DNA of 46,828 bases, taken from Prevotellaceae bacterium. Its GTDB lineage: Bacteria > Bacteroidota > Bacteroidia > Bacteroidales > Bacteroidaceae. Below the pieces are notes generated by a model. That model worked only from the letters and a program-made list of their open reading frames with translations, was not told the DNA's origin and searched no databases. The translations under genes and the position numbers were made by a program. Shown piece after piece: positions 1-8,375 of this stretch (the first letter of the stretch is position 1; the number at the start of each line of letters is the position of its first letter). The stretch spans positions 1 through 46,828 of the forward strand of contig JABZKU010000017.1 of NCBI GenBank assembly GCA_015257125.1, read 5' to 3'.

Positions 1-52
1 GGCGTTGCGGATAGGGAAATCGTGTCGTTTTGAAGTTTAGCGGACAGCAATA
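1..52 (+). repeat. Copy of the GCTGTCCGCTAAA-box repeat, long form
   Basis: These 52 bases match the reverse complement of 38918-38969 at 49 of 52 positions. The 3' part (27-52) holds the core, which reads TTTAGCGGACAGCAATA on this strand. Shorter copies of the core lie at 39034, 39159, 39261 and 42702. The element probably begins upstream of the window, because the matching copy near 38970 is followed by a further hairpin. The core resembles a transposon terminal repeat, but no transposase is present. Confidence 0.8.
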
Positions 53-60
53 TTTTACAA

Positions 61-90
61 GGCGTTCGAGTCCGCTCGAACGCCTTTTTT
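61..90 (+). terminator. Intrinsic terminator
   Basis: A perfect 10-bp stem (GGCGTTCGAG / CTCGAACGCC) with a 4-base loop is followed by six T. It would end a transcript entering from the left, outside the window. Confidence 0.85.
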
Positions 91-290
91 GTGCATACCG
101 GCTTTCCTCCTTCTGCACGATTGGCCATAAGCTCCCCATTGCGTTTGCAGAATCGTAGCATGGCGTGCTGATTTAGGAGAGAAGCATATTTTTGCGACAC
201 GCAGTTTAGGCTAACATCCACGGGTTCACCTGCACTTGCTCTTCTTGGTAAACCGACGTTACGCCAATTCGGCGCAAGTTGTCCATAAGC

Positions 291-356
291 GGCAGAAAGT
301 TGTCCGTTTTCCGACAAAAGTAGAGCACTTTTCGGCAAAAGTCCCCGACTTTTCCC
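291..356. repeat. AAAAGT-N5-ACTTTT array, three units
   Basis: Three head-to-tail units of about 22 bp start near 292, 313 and 335. Each is an imperfect inverted repeat; the best is AAAAGTCCCCGACTTTT at 337-353. The same family occurs at 7470, 14837, 26084, 35537 and 42154. The surrounding 91-418 has no gene I can support. A 26-codon open stretch on the minus strand (208-288) has no recognisable product. Confidence 0.7.
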
Positions 357-418
357 CACTCCCTTCCCCAGTGAATTCCATAAGCCAAGGACTTGCCTCG
401 CTTAGTTCGCTGAGGCCC

Positions 419-463
419 AAAAAACTCCCCTCATGATTCTTCGGATCACGAGGGGAGTTTTTA
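419..463. terminator. Bidirectional terminator after the GH84 gene
   Basis: A long stem (ACTCCCCTCATGAT paired with ATCACGAGGGGAGT, one mismatch) is flanked by A-rich and T-rich runs on its two sides. It lies just past the stop of the minus-strand GH84 gene and can act in both directions. Confidence 0.85.
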
Positions 464-488
464 GTTTGACAGGGAGAAGATGCGGCTG

Positions 489-3400
489 TTAGTAGAGCGT
501 GATTTTGCGACCGCCCACCACATAGACACCAGAGGGCAAGCCCTCTGTATTGCCGTTGCGGCCTACGAGTTTGCCGTTCAAGTCATAGATGTCCAATGCA
601 GCCTTATTCGCGAGATCGGTGCGCACCGCTTTCACAGCCGTCGGCGCAATCTCTCGCATTGCCGGCGAAGTGACAGACACCATTTGGTAAATGGCGGGCA
701 CTTGTTGTCCCGTCCAACGCACCCGGAGTGCGGTGGCCTCTGGCATTTGTGCAGCCGCGACGCGTGTCAAGGCCGTTCCCAGTTGTCCGAGCGTCTGCCA
801 CGTTGCACCATCAGCCGTCCATTCCAATTCGGGCTTTGCTTCGGCTGTCCATGCTGCGGGATTCCAATAGATATCTATGGCCTGCAACTCGGCGAGCGTA
901 CGGATTTCGTAGCGCAATTCACCACCGCCGGCTTGCGCGAGGACATTGTATCCCTTCCCGTCCGTGACTTCGGGGTGAGCCTTGCCCTTACCGTCCGTCA
1001 CACCGGGAGCAAACTGCGCCGCGCGGTGCAATACATTGACCTGCATATCGTAGAGTCGCAACCACTTATTGCCAATGGGCGAACTCACGGTCAGGCGCAC
1101 TTGTTTGGCCTCGGGCACATTGCCTTCAAAGTCGATATAGCGCACTTGATCGGCGTAGGGTTTGCTTTGCGATAGGCCGCCTGCGCGCGCCACACTGCCG
1201 GCCACATGGAGTTGTTTCCACACTTTGCCATCGACACTGGCCTCGACTGTACCGGCTTGCAGCTGGTCGCCGTTTTTCGTACCGAAATAGATGCGCACAT
1301 CCTTCACGTCGGTGGGCTTTTGCAAGTGCACCACATAGCGATCGTCCTTCATCTGATTGCGCTTGCCGGCAAAGAAGGTCGAGGGATCGCCGTCGATCAA
1401 GGCACGCTTGCCCAACTGGTTGTTGGTCGCTTCGCCCACTTCGTCTGTAGGCACGTCGATTGCGGTAAGCGTGGGCAACTGTGGAAGCACAAAGCAGAAG
1501 TTACTGCGCGTAAGCGTGAGTGATTTAGCCTCTGTTTGGTCGTTGATCAGTACGACGTACTTCATTTTCTTACCTTCCGGCCAAGTCGTGCTGTGCATGC
1601 GGTTCCAGTGCTTACCGTCTTCGCTCCATTGCACAGCAAATCCGCTCAAAAGAGCCGCATCGATGCGCACTTCAGCCGGCGTGAAAGGTTCGGCAAAGGA
1701 AAGTCCCACGAATGCGCCGGCCGGCAGCGTAACTTTTGCTCCGTTGAAATAGTTTTCGCCGTTTTGCTGCACCACACGGGGCGAAATGCCTGACACGCTG
1801 CTCACCACCTGCACCGGTTCCGCGCTTTTGCCAAAAGCTTGACGGCCAAATCCATTCTCGCGGAGGTAATTCATGAAGGGATAAAAATACTTCTGCGAAG
1901 GCTGGCTCTGACGCTGGCTCACACTGATGCCACTGCCCAGCCCTTCGAGCGCATAGGCGGTGAAATCGGTGTTAACATCGAGATCGGCAATGCGATCCAA
2001 CTGCTTCACATATTCCTCCCAACGCGCTTCGGGCTGCGAACTTTCGGCAACTTCCACCATTTGTCCGGCCACGAGGAGCATCGTGCGCAGTTTCAACAAC
2101 CACGGGGCGAGGTCGGCATAGAGCAAACGCTCATTCTCGACCGCAGAGTCCTTCAAACGCACCAAAGTTTCGGCCGCCGGCAACAAATGCTCCACAAGTT
2201 GTTTCAGTTTGTCGGGATGCCCAGCCTTGAAGCGAGCAATGGCCTGTTGCATGTCTTCAGCATCGTTCCATCGGAGGTAAGGAATGAGCGTCTTATAGGC
2301 GTGTTGCTGTTCGGGGGTGCTGAGGATGCGACTAAAGCTGGCGTTCCACGACTTCATATTGTCGAACGCGGCATTGTTCCACGCGTAGTCGGCCACAGAG
2401 AAGAGCGCCGTCTTCGAGATTTCGCCCTCTTGCATGGGGTTTGACACAATGCCCAACCCATGCTCCAACTGCTTGGGCATCTTGGCATTGTTGGACACTG
2501 CCGGCATCTCGAAGAAATTATAGTACATATCCGACGGATAGACCTGTCCATCCGCATTGTCATTGCAAGGATAGTTCCACCACCAAGCGGCCGGACGCTG
2601 CAATTCTTTGCGCACCACGTCGAGATCGCTGCTATTGGGCACGGACCACACGCCCCAACCGGTAATATAGATCGTGATTTTGTCGGGAGTCTTGGCCAAC
2701 GCATTGTAGAAACGCTTGCGATCGGCCTCGCCCACCCAACTGAGGGTGTACACCTGCGGCACAAAGTGCAAAGGACGCACGCGATCTTCGGGCTTTGCCG
2801 TCTGGATGTTCCACTTCTTATCGATGGCCGCTTGCAGGGCGGTGAGGTGATCGGCGTTGGTTTTGCAATCGGCTTCCGACTTGGGCACACCGACATCGTC
2901 CACAAAGACGGCGAACTGGCGCACACCGAGATCGTACATGCGCGAGTACTTGTTCATGATGCGATTCACCACATTGGCATCTTCCACAAAACTATTGCCC
3001 GGGTGGATTGCCCAAATGAAATTCACCTTCGTGTCTTGCGACGTCGCTGCGATTTCGCGAATCATATTTTGCGTGAGCAAGCCGTTTTTCACCTGTTGTG
3101 CCGTCAACGTCGCGGGATAAGCGGCTTCCCACTTCTGCGAATGGTAGACATCCGACTTGGCACCATACATATAGGTGTTCATCTTCATGCGCATCATGAA
3201 ACGCATGAGGTCTTTCTTCACGGCCACGCTGTAGGGGTAGCCATAATATCCCTCTACCAGGCCTCGACTCTGCTGATCTGCGTAATCATAGAGCGTCACT
3301 TCGGGAATGTTGCTTGTGCCTTTTTCGAGCATTTGCTCCAAGGAGGCCAATCCGAAGAAAGTGGCATCGGTGTTTTCGCCGATGATCACGACTTCCGCGC

Positions 3401-3794
3401 TGCCGTTTCGGTCTGACAACGAAAGAATGTGGCGGTCATACTTTCCGGTCTTCGAGAGAACAGAGCGATCGAGGTTGAGGGCTGTGGCACGCAGGTCGGC
3501 CACTTCACCACTTCCGTTCACACCGAGGTAAAGCACCGCGCCGGTTGCCGGGGCTTCGGTGGCAAACGTGCATTCGAGTTGGGCGTCCTTCAACACTTGC
3601 TCTGCACGTCGGCGCGTGGCTGCGTCGATTGCAGCATCGCACACCACGGTGACAGATTTGGAGAAACTCACTAATCCTTTTCCGGCAACTTGGCGTTGTG
3701 GGATGGGATAGATGTCGTAGACGGTCTGTGCGTAGGCACCTCCGGTACCGGAAAGCACAGCCGCAAAAAGTAAAGAGGATAAAAGTTGCTTCAT
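489..3794 (-). CDS. Secreted GH84 beta-N-acetylglucosaminidase (O-GlcNAcase/hyaluronidase family)
   Basis: The 1101-residue protein would remove N-acetylglucosamine from host glycans or glycoproteins outside the cell. I place the start at the ATG at 3794, because the peptide from there begins with a clear signal sequence ending near AYAQ (residues 1-23). An N-terminal GH20b-like domain spans about 25-170. The GH84 catalytic domain opens with RGLVEGYYG (177-185) and carries the paired aspartates D299-D300 in FAVFVDDVG, which in this family bind and polarise the acetamido group. A helical region follows. A discoidin-like (F5/8 type C) domain sits around 790-900, with ALIDGDPSTFF. The last 35 residues (DLNGK...LPSGVYVV) resemble C-terminal sorting-type tails of Bacteroidota secreted proteins. 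A -7 box lies upstream at 3855-3862. The gene appears monocistronic. Confidence 0.88.
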   Translation of the reverse strand: MKQLLSSLLFAAVLSGTGGAYAQTVYDIYPIPQRQVAGKGLVSFSKSVTVVCDAAIDAATRRRAEQVLKDAQLECTFATEAPATGAVLYLGVNGSGEVADLRATALNLDRSVLSKTGKYDRHILSLSDRNGSAEVVIIGENTDATFFGLASLEQMLEKGTSNIPEVTLYDYADQQSRGLVEGYYGYPYSVAVKKDLMRFMMRMKMNTYMYGAKSDVYHSQKWEAAYPATLTAQQVKNGLLTQNMIREIAATSQDTKVNFIWAIHPGNSFVEDANVVNRIMNKYSRMYDLGVRQFAVFVDDVGVPKSEADCKTNADHLTALQAAIDKKWNIQTAKPEDRVRPLHFVPQVYTLSWVGEADRKRFYNALAKTPDKITIYITGWGVWSVPNSSDLDVVRKELQRPAAWWWNYPCNDNADGQVYPSDMYYNFFEMPAVSNNAKMPKQLEHGLGIVSNPMQEGEISKTALFSVADYAWNNAAFDNMKSWNASFSRILSTPEQQHAYKTLIPYLRWNDAEDMQQAIARFKAGHPDKLKQLVEHLLPAAETLVRLKDSAVENERLLYADLAPWLLKLRTMLLVAGQMVEVAESSQPEARWEEYVKQLDRIADLDVNTDFTAYALEGLGSGISVSQRQSQPSQKYFYPFMNYLRENGFGRQAFGKSAEPVQVVSSVSGISPRVVQQNGENYFNGAKVTLPAGAFVGLSFAEPFTPAEVRIDAALLSGFAVQWSEDGKHWNRMHSTTWPEGKKMKYVVLINDQTEAKSLTLTRSNFCFVLPQLPTLTAIDVPTDEVGEATNNQLGKRALIDGDPSTFFAGKRNQMKDDRYVVHLQKPTDVKDVRIYFGTKNGDQLQAGTVEASVDGKVWKQLHVAGSVARAGGLSQSKPYADQVRYIDFEGNVPEAKQVRLTVSSPIGNKWLRLYDMQVNVLHRAAQFAPGVTDGKGKAHPEVTDGKGYNVLAQAGGGELRYEIRTLAELQAIDIYWNPAAWTAEAKPELEWTADGATWQTLGQLGTALTRVAAAQMPEATALRVRWTGQQVPAIYQMVSVTSPAMREIAPTAVKAVRTDLANKAALDIYDLNGKLVGRNGNTEGLPSGVYVVGGRKITLY

Positions 3795-3854
3795 GTAGAT
3801 TTGAAGAATGATAGGAAGAAGGGGCTTTGTGATGAAAAAGTGTAAGCCTTTCGG

Positions 3855-3862
3855 CAAAGATA
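3855..3862 (-). promoter_or_regulatory. Probable -7 box of the GH84 gene
   Basis: TATCTTTG on the minus strand fits the Bacteroidota consensus TAnnTTTG and lies about 60 bp upstream of the chosen ATG. No good -33 TTTG box was seen. Confidence 0.5.
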
Positions 3863-3928
3863 CGAACAGAAGTGTTAATTGCGCGCGAAAACAAGGGAGT
3901 TTTTGCCACGCTGTTTTACAATCTAAAC

Positions 3929-3965
3929 AAAAAAGCCGATTCTCCGGTGAGGGAGAATCGGCTTA
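3929..3965 (-). terminator. Terminator of the pheT-yebC operon
   Basis: Read on the minus strand, a 12-bp stem (AGCCGATTCTCC with GGAGAATCGGCT) is followed by six T. It is 33 bp past the yebC stop. Confidence 0.9.
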
Positions 3966-3997
3966 AGCCTTTGATAAGAAGCAGAATTGGGGAGAAG

Positions 3998-4729
3998 TTA
4001 CGCTTCTTCCGGCTTCATATTGGTGTAAACGTTTTGGACATCGTCGAAATCTTCGAGGCGTTCCACCATCTTGTCGATCGTTTCGCGCTGCTCGTCCGAA
4101 ACTTCTTTCAGATCGTTGGGGATGTAGGTGAATTCAGCGCTGACGATTTCGAAACCATCGGCCTCGAGGTGCTTCTGAATCTCACTGAACGATTTGGGAT
4201 CGCCGTAAATGGTGATGCTATCTTCTTCTTCGTCCTCGTCATACTCGTCTTCCACACCGTAATCGATGAGATCGAGGATGAGTTCTTCCATATCGAGTCC
4301 GTCCTTCTTCTTAAAGGCGAACACGCATTTGTGGTCGAAAAGGAAAGCCAACGACCCCATCGTACCGAGGTTACCGTTGAACTTGTTGAAGACGGAACGC
4401 ACATCACCGACAGTACGCGTGGGGTTGTCGGTGAGGGTATCGACGAATATGGCGACACCATGGGGGCCGTAGCCTTCATAGGTCATGGTCTTGTACTCGC
4501 TCTGGTCTTTACCCATCGCATTCTTGATGGCACGCTCAATATTATCTTTGGGCATGTTCTCACGCTTTGCCGTTGCGATGATCGCACGGAGCGTGGGATT
4601 CGTTTCGGGCTCAGGACCGCCGGCTTTAACTGCCACAGCGATTTGCTTGCCGATCTTGGTAAATGTACGGGCCATGTGACCCCACCGCTTCATTTTGGCG
4701 GCTTTGCGGTATTCAAATGCTCTTCCCAT
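3998..4729 (-). CDS. yebC: YebC/PmpR family protein
   Basis: The 243-residue protein has the standard YebC length and layout. The N-terminal helical domain includes KRWGHMARTFTKIGKQI, and GGPEPETNP and NMPKDNIERAI are family hallmarks. The acidic loop DEYDEDEEEDS (about 178-188) is typical of Bacteroidota members. The family was long annotated as transcriptional regulators. More recent work assigns some members a role at the ribosome, relieving stalls at difficult peptide motifs. Which applies here is not decidable from sequence. The gene follows pheT on the same strand after 110 bp that contain a long hairpin (4762-4827), and a terminator lies just downstream. Confidence 0.93.
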   Translation of the reverse strand: MGRAFEYRKAAKMKRWGHMARTFTKIGKQIAVAVKAGGPEPETNPTLRAIIATAKRENMPKDNIERAIKNAMGKDQSEYKTMTYEGYGPHGVAIFVDTLTDNPTRTVGDVRSVFNKFNGNLGTMGSLAFLFDHKCVFAFKKKDGLDMEELILDLIDYGVEDEYDEDEEEDSITIYGDPKSFSEIQKHLEADGFEIVSAEFTYIPNDLKEVSDEQRETIDKMVERLEDFDDVQNVYTNMKPEEA

Positions 4730-4761
4730 AGGAATGATTGATAGAAATGTTCTTGTATTGC

Positions 4762-4827
4762 GTGTACTTTCTCTTATTCCACGCGACTACACTTAGGAGG
4801 TAGGATGTAGAATAAGAGAAGGTACAC
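4762..4827. other. Long hairpin between pheT and yebC
   Basis: Two 18-bp arms (4762-4779 and 4810-4827) are inverted repeats with a single mismatch, separated by 30 bases. The loop itself can form a small inner CTAC/GTAG stem. No T-run follows on the minus strand, so it does not look like a plain terminator. It could be an RNA processing or stability element in the shared transcript. Confidence 0.75.
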
Positions 4828-4839
4828 AGCGGTTTGGGC

Positions 4840-7308
4840 TTAACGGAGTTCTGCGCCCAATTGTTGTTGCAGTTGTTTGATAATCTTGCTCATGATGGCT
4901 TCGGTCTGCTTGTCGTTCATCGTCTTTGTTTCGTCAGACAACGTGAAAGCCACCGCATAGCTCTTCTTACCTTCGGGGAGGCGATCTCCTTCGTAGACAT
5001 CAAATAGTTCGACTTTGCGGAGCAATTTTTTCTCACAGGCACGAGCCACGCGTTCCACTTCGGCAAACGGAACAGACACGTCGAGCAACAGCGCGAGGTC
5101 GCGACGAACAGCGGGGAACTTGGACAATTCGGTGTAAGAAACCTCTTTCTTGGGAAGTTTCTTCATGAGCACGCTCCAATTGAAGTCGGCATAGTACACT
5201 TCTTGCTCCACATCGCAAGCTACCAGCAGGGCTTTGCTAACCAAACCGAGCTCGAGACAAACTTTTCCGTTGCGGTCTTCGACAGAAAGGCTCTTGGAGA
5301 AGATGTCGTTCGTACCTTCCTTTATCAGCAATCCGCCGAGAGGTACTCCCAGGCGGGACAATACGTTCATCGCGTAGCCCTTCAACTCATAAATACTGCT
5401 GCCTTCGTTGGCATGTGCCCACGAATCCATGACGCGCTTACCGGTCAACCACAGTCCGAGGTGGAGTTCTTCGCTATAAGGGGCAAGTACTTTCTCGGCG
5501 TTGCGCTTTTCGGCATCGTAGACGTAGCAATTACCAAATTCGAAGAAGCGAAGATTGCCTTCCTTGCGGTTTACGTTGTGCGCAATGCTTTCCAAGCCGC
5601 CAAACAAGAGCGTTTGTCGCATCACATTGAGGTCGCTCGAAAGCGGATTGAGGAGATGCACCAAATGCTCGGGCGCATGCGTTTTCAAAGCGCTGTAGTA
5701 GGCTTCGCGAGTAAGAGAGTTGTTGAGAATTTCGTTGAACCCTTCACCAATAAGTTGTTCACTTACAAGATTCTGCAAGCGTTGACTTACATCACAAGCG
5801 TTCTTGGTTGTAAGCGAAGACTTCAAGCTGGTCGGGATCTCTACGTTATTGTAGCCGTAGATGCGCAAGATGTCTTCGACAACATCACAGGGGCGCTGTA
5901 CATCCACACGATAGGCCGGTACACGGAGCGTGAGCTGCACATCATTTTCCGCAACAATCTCCATATCCAAGGCGGTCAGAATGGTACGGATCAAATCATG
6001 GGGAATTTCCTTGCCGATCAATTCATGAACATACTTGTATTCCAGCTCAACTTCGAAGTGTTTCTTGAGCTCGGGCGATTGTACATCAACAATCTCCATG
6101 GCAATTTCACCGCCGGCGAGTTCTTTTGCCAACAAAGCAGCCTGCTTCAAGGCATAAAGTTGTCCATCGGGATCGATACCACGCTCGAAACGGAACGAAG
6201 CATCGGTGTTGAGTCCATGACGGCGTGCGCTCTTTCGTACCCAAGTCGGGTGGAAATAAGCACTTTCGAACAGGATATCGCGCGTCGTGTCGTACGTTCC
6301 GCTACCCTTTCCACCGAGAACTCCGGCGATACACATCGGCTCTTCGGCATTGCAAATGGCCAAGTCGCGCTCAGAAAGTTTGCGTTCTTCGCCATCGAGC
6401 GTGACAAAAGGCGTGCCTTCAGGAAGTGTTTTCACCACGATCTTGCCGCCGGCGATCATGTCTGCATCGAAGCAATGCAAGGGTTGTCCGTAGGCCATCA
6501 TCACATAGTTCGTGATGTCGACAATATTATTGATGGGGCGCAAACCGATGGTGTTCAGTTTGTCTTGCAACCACTTGGGACTCTCTTTGATTTCGCAGCC
6601 TTTGAGTGTAACAGCACAATAGCGCAGGCAGGCATCGGGGCGTTCTACTTCTACCGCAATGGGTAAATCATTATGATCTACGGCGAATTGAGCATCATCG
6701 GGGCGATGCAAGGTCGTGGGTTGACCATTGCGCACAAGATAGGCATAAAGATCACGCGCAACTCCCCAGTGTGAGCAAGCATCTGCACGGTTGGGCGTGA
6801 TATCTACTTCAATCAAGAAATCACTTTCGAGACCAAAATAAGTTGCAGCGGGCGTTCCTACCGGTGTGTCGGCGGGCAAGACCATAATCCCATCGTGTCC
6901 CGTGCCAACACCAATCTCATCTTCGGCGCAAATCATACCGTAGCTCTCCACACCACGCAACTTCGACTTCTTAATGACGAATTCGCTATCACCATCGTAG
7001 AGTTTCGTGCCAAGTGTAGCGACAATTACTTTCTGACCGGCAGCCACATTATGGGCACCGCACACCACTTGCGTGGGTTCGTTGCCGTCGCCTAAGTCAA
7101 CCGTCGTCACGTGCATGTGATCAGAGTCGGGGTGCGCTTCGCAAGTCAGCACTTCTCCGACAACGAGTCCCTTGAGGCCGCCGCGAATCGTCTGTACTTC
7201 ATCGACGCTACCCACTTCGAGACCGATAGAAGTCAATGCTTCTGCCACTTCTTGGGCTGTCATGTCAAAATCGACATACTCTTTCAGCCACTTGTAAGAT
7301 ATATTCAT
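4840..7308 (-). CDS. pheT: Phenylalanine-tRNA ligase beta subunit
   Basis: This is the large subunit of the alpha2-beta2 enzyme that charges tRNA-Phe. At 822 residues it has full length. The start MNISYKWLKEYVDFD is the family's usual N-terminus. A tRNA-binding (EMAP-like) domain follows, with GLVVGEVLTCEAHPDSDHMHV (split by the family consensus) near 47-67. The B3/B4 editing region, including KLNTIGLRPINNIVDITNYV, lies around 240-265. The B5 domain follows, and a C-terminal anticodon-binding FDX domain (SKFPAVRRDLALLLD, about 725-740) completes it. No pheS lies next to it. It is the first gene of a probable pheT-yebC transcription unit. I found no convincing -7 box upstream. Confidence 0.97.
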   Translation of the reverse strand: MNISYKWLKEYVDFDMTAQEVAEALTSIGLEVGSVDEVQTIRGGLKGLVVGEVLTCEAHPDSDHMHVTTVDLGDGNEPTQVVCGAHNVAAGQKVIVATLGTKLYDGDSEFVIKKSKLRGVESYGMICAEDEIGVGTGHDGIMVLPADTPVGTPAATYFGLESDFLIEVDITPNRADACSHWGVARDLYAYLVRNGQPTTLHRPDDAQFAVDHNDLPIAVEVERPDACLRYCAVTLKGCEIKESPKWLQDKLNTIGLRPINNIVDITNYVMMAYGQPLHCFDADMIAGGKIVVKTLPEGTPFVTLDGEERKLSERDLAICNAEEPMCIAGVLGGKGSGTYDTTRDILFESAYFHPTWVRKSARRHGLNTDASFRFERGIDPDGQLYALKQAALLAKELAGGEIAMEIVDVQSPELKKHFEVELEYKYVHELIGKEIPHDLIRTILTALDMEIVAENDVQLTLRVPAYRVDVQRPCDVVEDILRIYGYNNVEIPTSLKSSLTTKNACDVSQRLQNLVSEQLIGEGFNEILNNSLTREAYYSALKTHAPEHLVHLLNPLSSDLNVMRQTLLFGGLESIAHNVNRKEGNLRFFEFGNCYVYDAEKRNAEKVLAPYSEELHLGLWLTGKRVMDSWAHANEGSSIYELKGYAMNVLSRLGVPLGGLLIKEGTNDIFSKSLSVEDRNGKVCLELGLVSKALLVACDVEQEVYYADFNWSVLMKKLPKKEVSYTELSKFPAVRRDLALLLDVSVPFAEVERVARACEKKLLRKVELFDVYEGDRLPEGKKSYAVAFTLSDETKTMNDKQTEAIMSKIIKQLQQQLGAELR

Positions 7309-7469
7309 AGGAAATACGTTTGCTAAGATGCAAAGCAGTCCGCCTTCACGTGCAAAATCCTTTGTACGATCTTAGGAATTCCACTGCTTGGCCGTTCATT
7401 ATCAATAAAACGGCTATAATGCGATGCGAAATTACTCATTTATTTTTAGGGAAAAAAGATTAGCAGCGC

Positions 7470-7489
7470 GAAAACTCCCCCACTTTTTC
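7470..7489. repeat. Single AAAAGT-N5-ACTTTT-type unit
   Basis: GAAAACTCCCCCACTTTTTC is one isolated unit of the repeat family seen as arrays at 291, 14837, 26084, 35537 and 42154. It lies in the 296-bp divergent gap between pheT and the barrel gene. Confidence 0.55.
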
Positions 7490-7574
7490 AATTCCCATCT
7501 TCAATTCGTTCGATCTGAAACACTGCGACACAACAAATTAGAGAATACCATGGGATTCGTCGAGCTTTTTTGCG

Positions 7575-7582
7575 TAACTTCG
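7575..7582 (+). promoter_or_regulatory. Possible -7 box of the barrel-tamB-prfC operon
   Basis: TAACTTCG differs from TAnnTTTG by one base and sits 22 bp before the ATG at 7605. No -33 box was seen. Confidence 0.3.
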
Positions 7583-7604
7583 CGGCATAAATCTCAACTC
7601 CACA

Positions 7605-8357
7605 ATGCACCTCACCCTATGCCAGCGAAGCGCTCTGCTTTTTAGCGCGATTTTTCTCTCCACCGCTCTGCCTACTGCCGCCCAATTAGGGGCGCAGCGC
7701 AACGATTGGGCCATAGGCGCAAACACTGGGCTTAGTTTGAACCAAGTTTCCTTCAATCCCGGTGTGCGACAAACTTATTGCCCTGGAGGCGTATGGGGAT
7801 TTACCGCTCGTTACACCAGCGAGCGCTACTATGGTTTGATCTGCGCCCTGCAAATTGAGGCGAATTACTGGCAAGCCGGATGGAAAGAAGACATCTATTC
7901 TTCACAAGGCAAAAAGTTGCCCGACAGTTATACGCGCAAAATAAATTATATACAACTGCCCATCTTGGCTAACTTGGGATTAGGCAACGAATACAAGGGA
8001 CTCAAAGGTTTCCTGTTGGCCGGTCCGCAAATTAGCTACGCAATAGCTGATCACGAAGAGCGCTCTTCGACTTGGACCACCACAACCACCAACGGACAAG
8101 AGACACCCGATCGCTCAAACAACGTGTATGCGCAATACGGAAAAGCCCTCGATCACAAAATAGACTACGGCATCACCGCAGGCCTTGGCATAGAGTTGAC
8201 CACAGGCATCGGGCATTTTATTGTGGACGCACGCTATTATTATGGTCTGTCCGATCTTTTCGGCAACGCCAAGAAGGATCCTTTCTCACGATCAGCCAAT
8301 GGCGCGATCATGGCTAAGGTAACCTATCTCATTAACATTCCCAAAAGCAAAAACTAA
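7605..8357 (+). CDS. PorT-like outer-membrane beta-barrel protein
   Basis: A 250-residue protein with a signal peptide that likely ends at TAAQ (about residue 26). After it, short alternating strands rich in aromatic and small residues run to the C-terminus, typical of the 8-stranded OMP_b-brl/PorT-like fold. Examples are NDWAIGANTGLSLNQV, INYIQLPILANLGLG and IVDARYYYGLSDLF. The ligand or role is unknown; PorT itself belongs to type IX secretion, but many paralogues do not. It lies 18 bp before tamB and is probably co-transcribed with it, which fits a job in envelope biogenesis. Confidence 0.75.
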   Translation: MHLTLCQRSALLFSAIFLSTALPTAAQLGAQRNDWAIGANTGLSLNQVSFNPGVRQTYCPGGVWGFTARYTSERYYGLICALQIEANYWQAGWKEDIYSSQGKKLPDSYTRKINYIQLPILANLGLGNEYKGLKGFLLAGPQISYAIADHEERSSTWTTTTTNGQETPDRSNNVYAQYGKALDHKIDYGITAGLGIELTTGIGHFIVDARYYYGLSDLFGNAKKDPFSRSANGAIMAKVTYLINIPKSKN

Positions 8358-8375
8358 ACGCTCTTCTCGCTTAGT

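Noticed and set aside
187..194. TATTTTTG, a match to the -7 promoter consensus
   Set aside because: No -33 box and no plus-strand gene downstream; the region is AT-rich enough for chance matches.
208..288. Minus-strand 26-codon peptide with SVYQEEQVQVNPWMLA
   Set aside because: It is a short open stretch without a start context, family match or conserved neighbour. It may be a relic, but I cannot support a gene.
291..356. Short regular repeats suggesting a CRISPR array
   Set aside because: The repeat step is 21-22 bp, units are degenerate, and there are no 30-bp unique spacers and no cas genes.
5203..6666. A 487-codon open frame on the plus strand across pheT
   Set aside because: It lies entirely antisense to a well-conserved gene, has no family character and is explained by the codon use of pheT.
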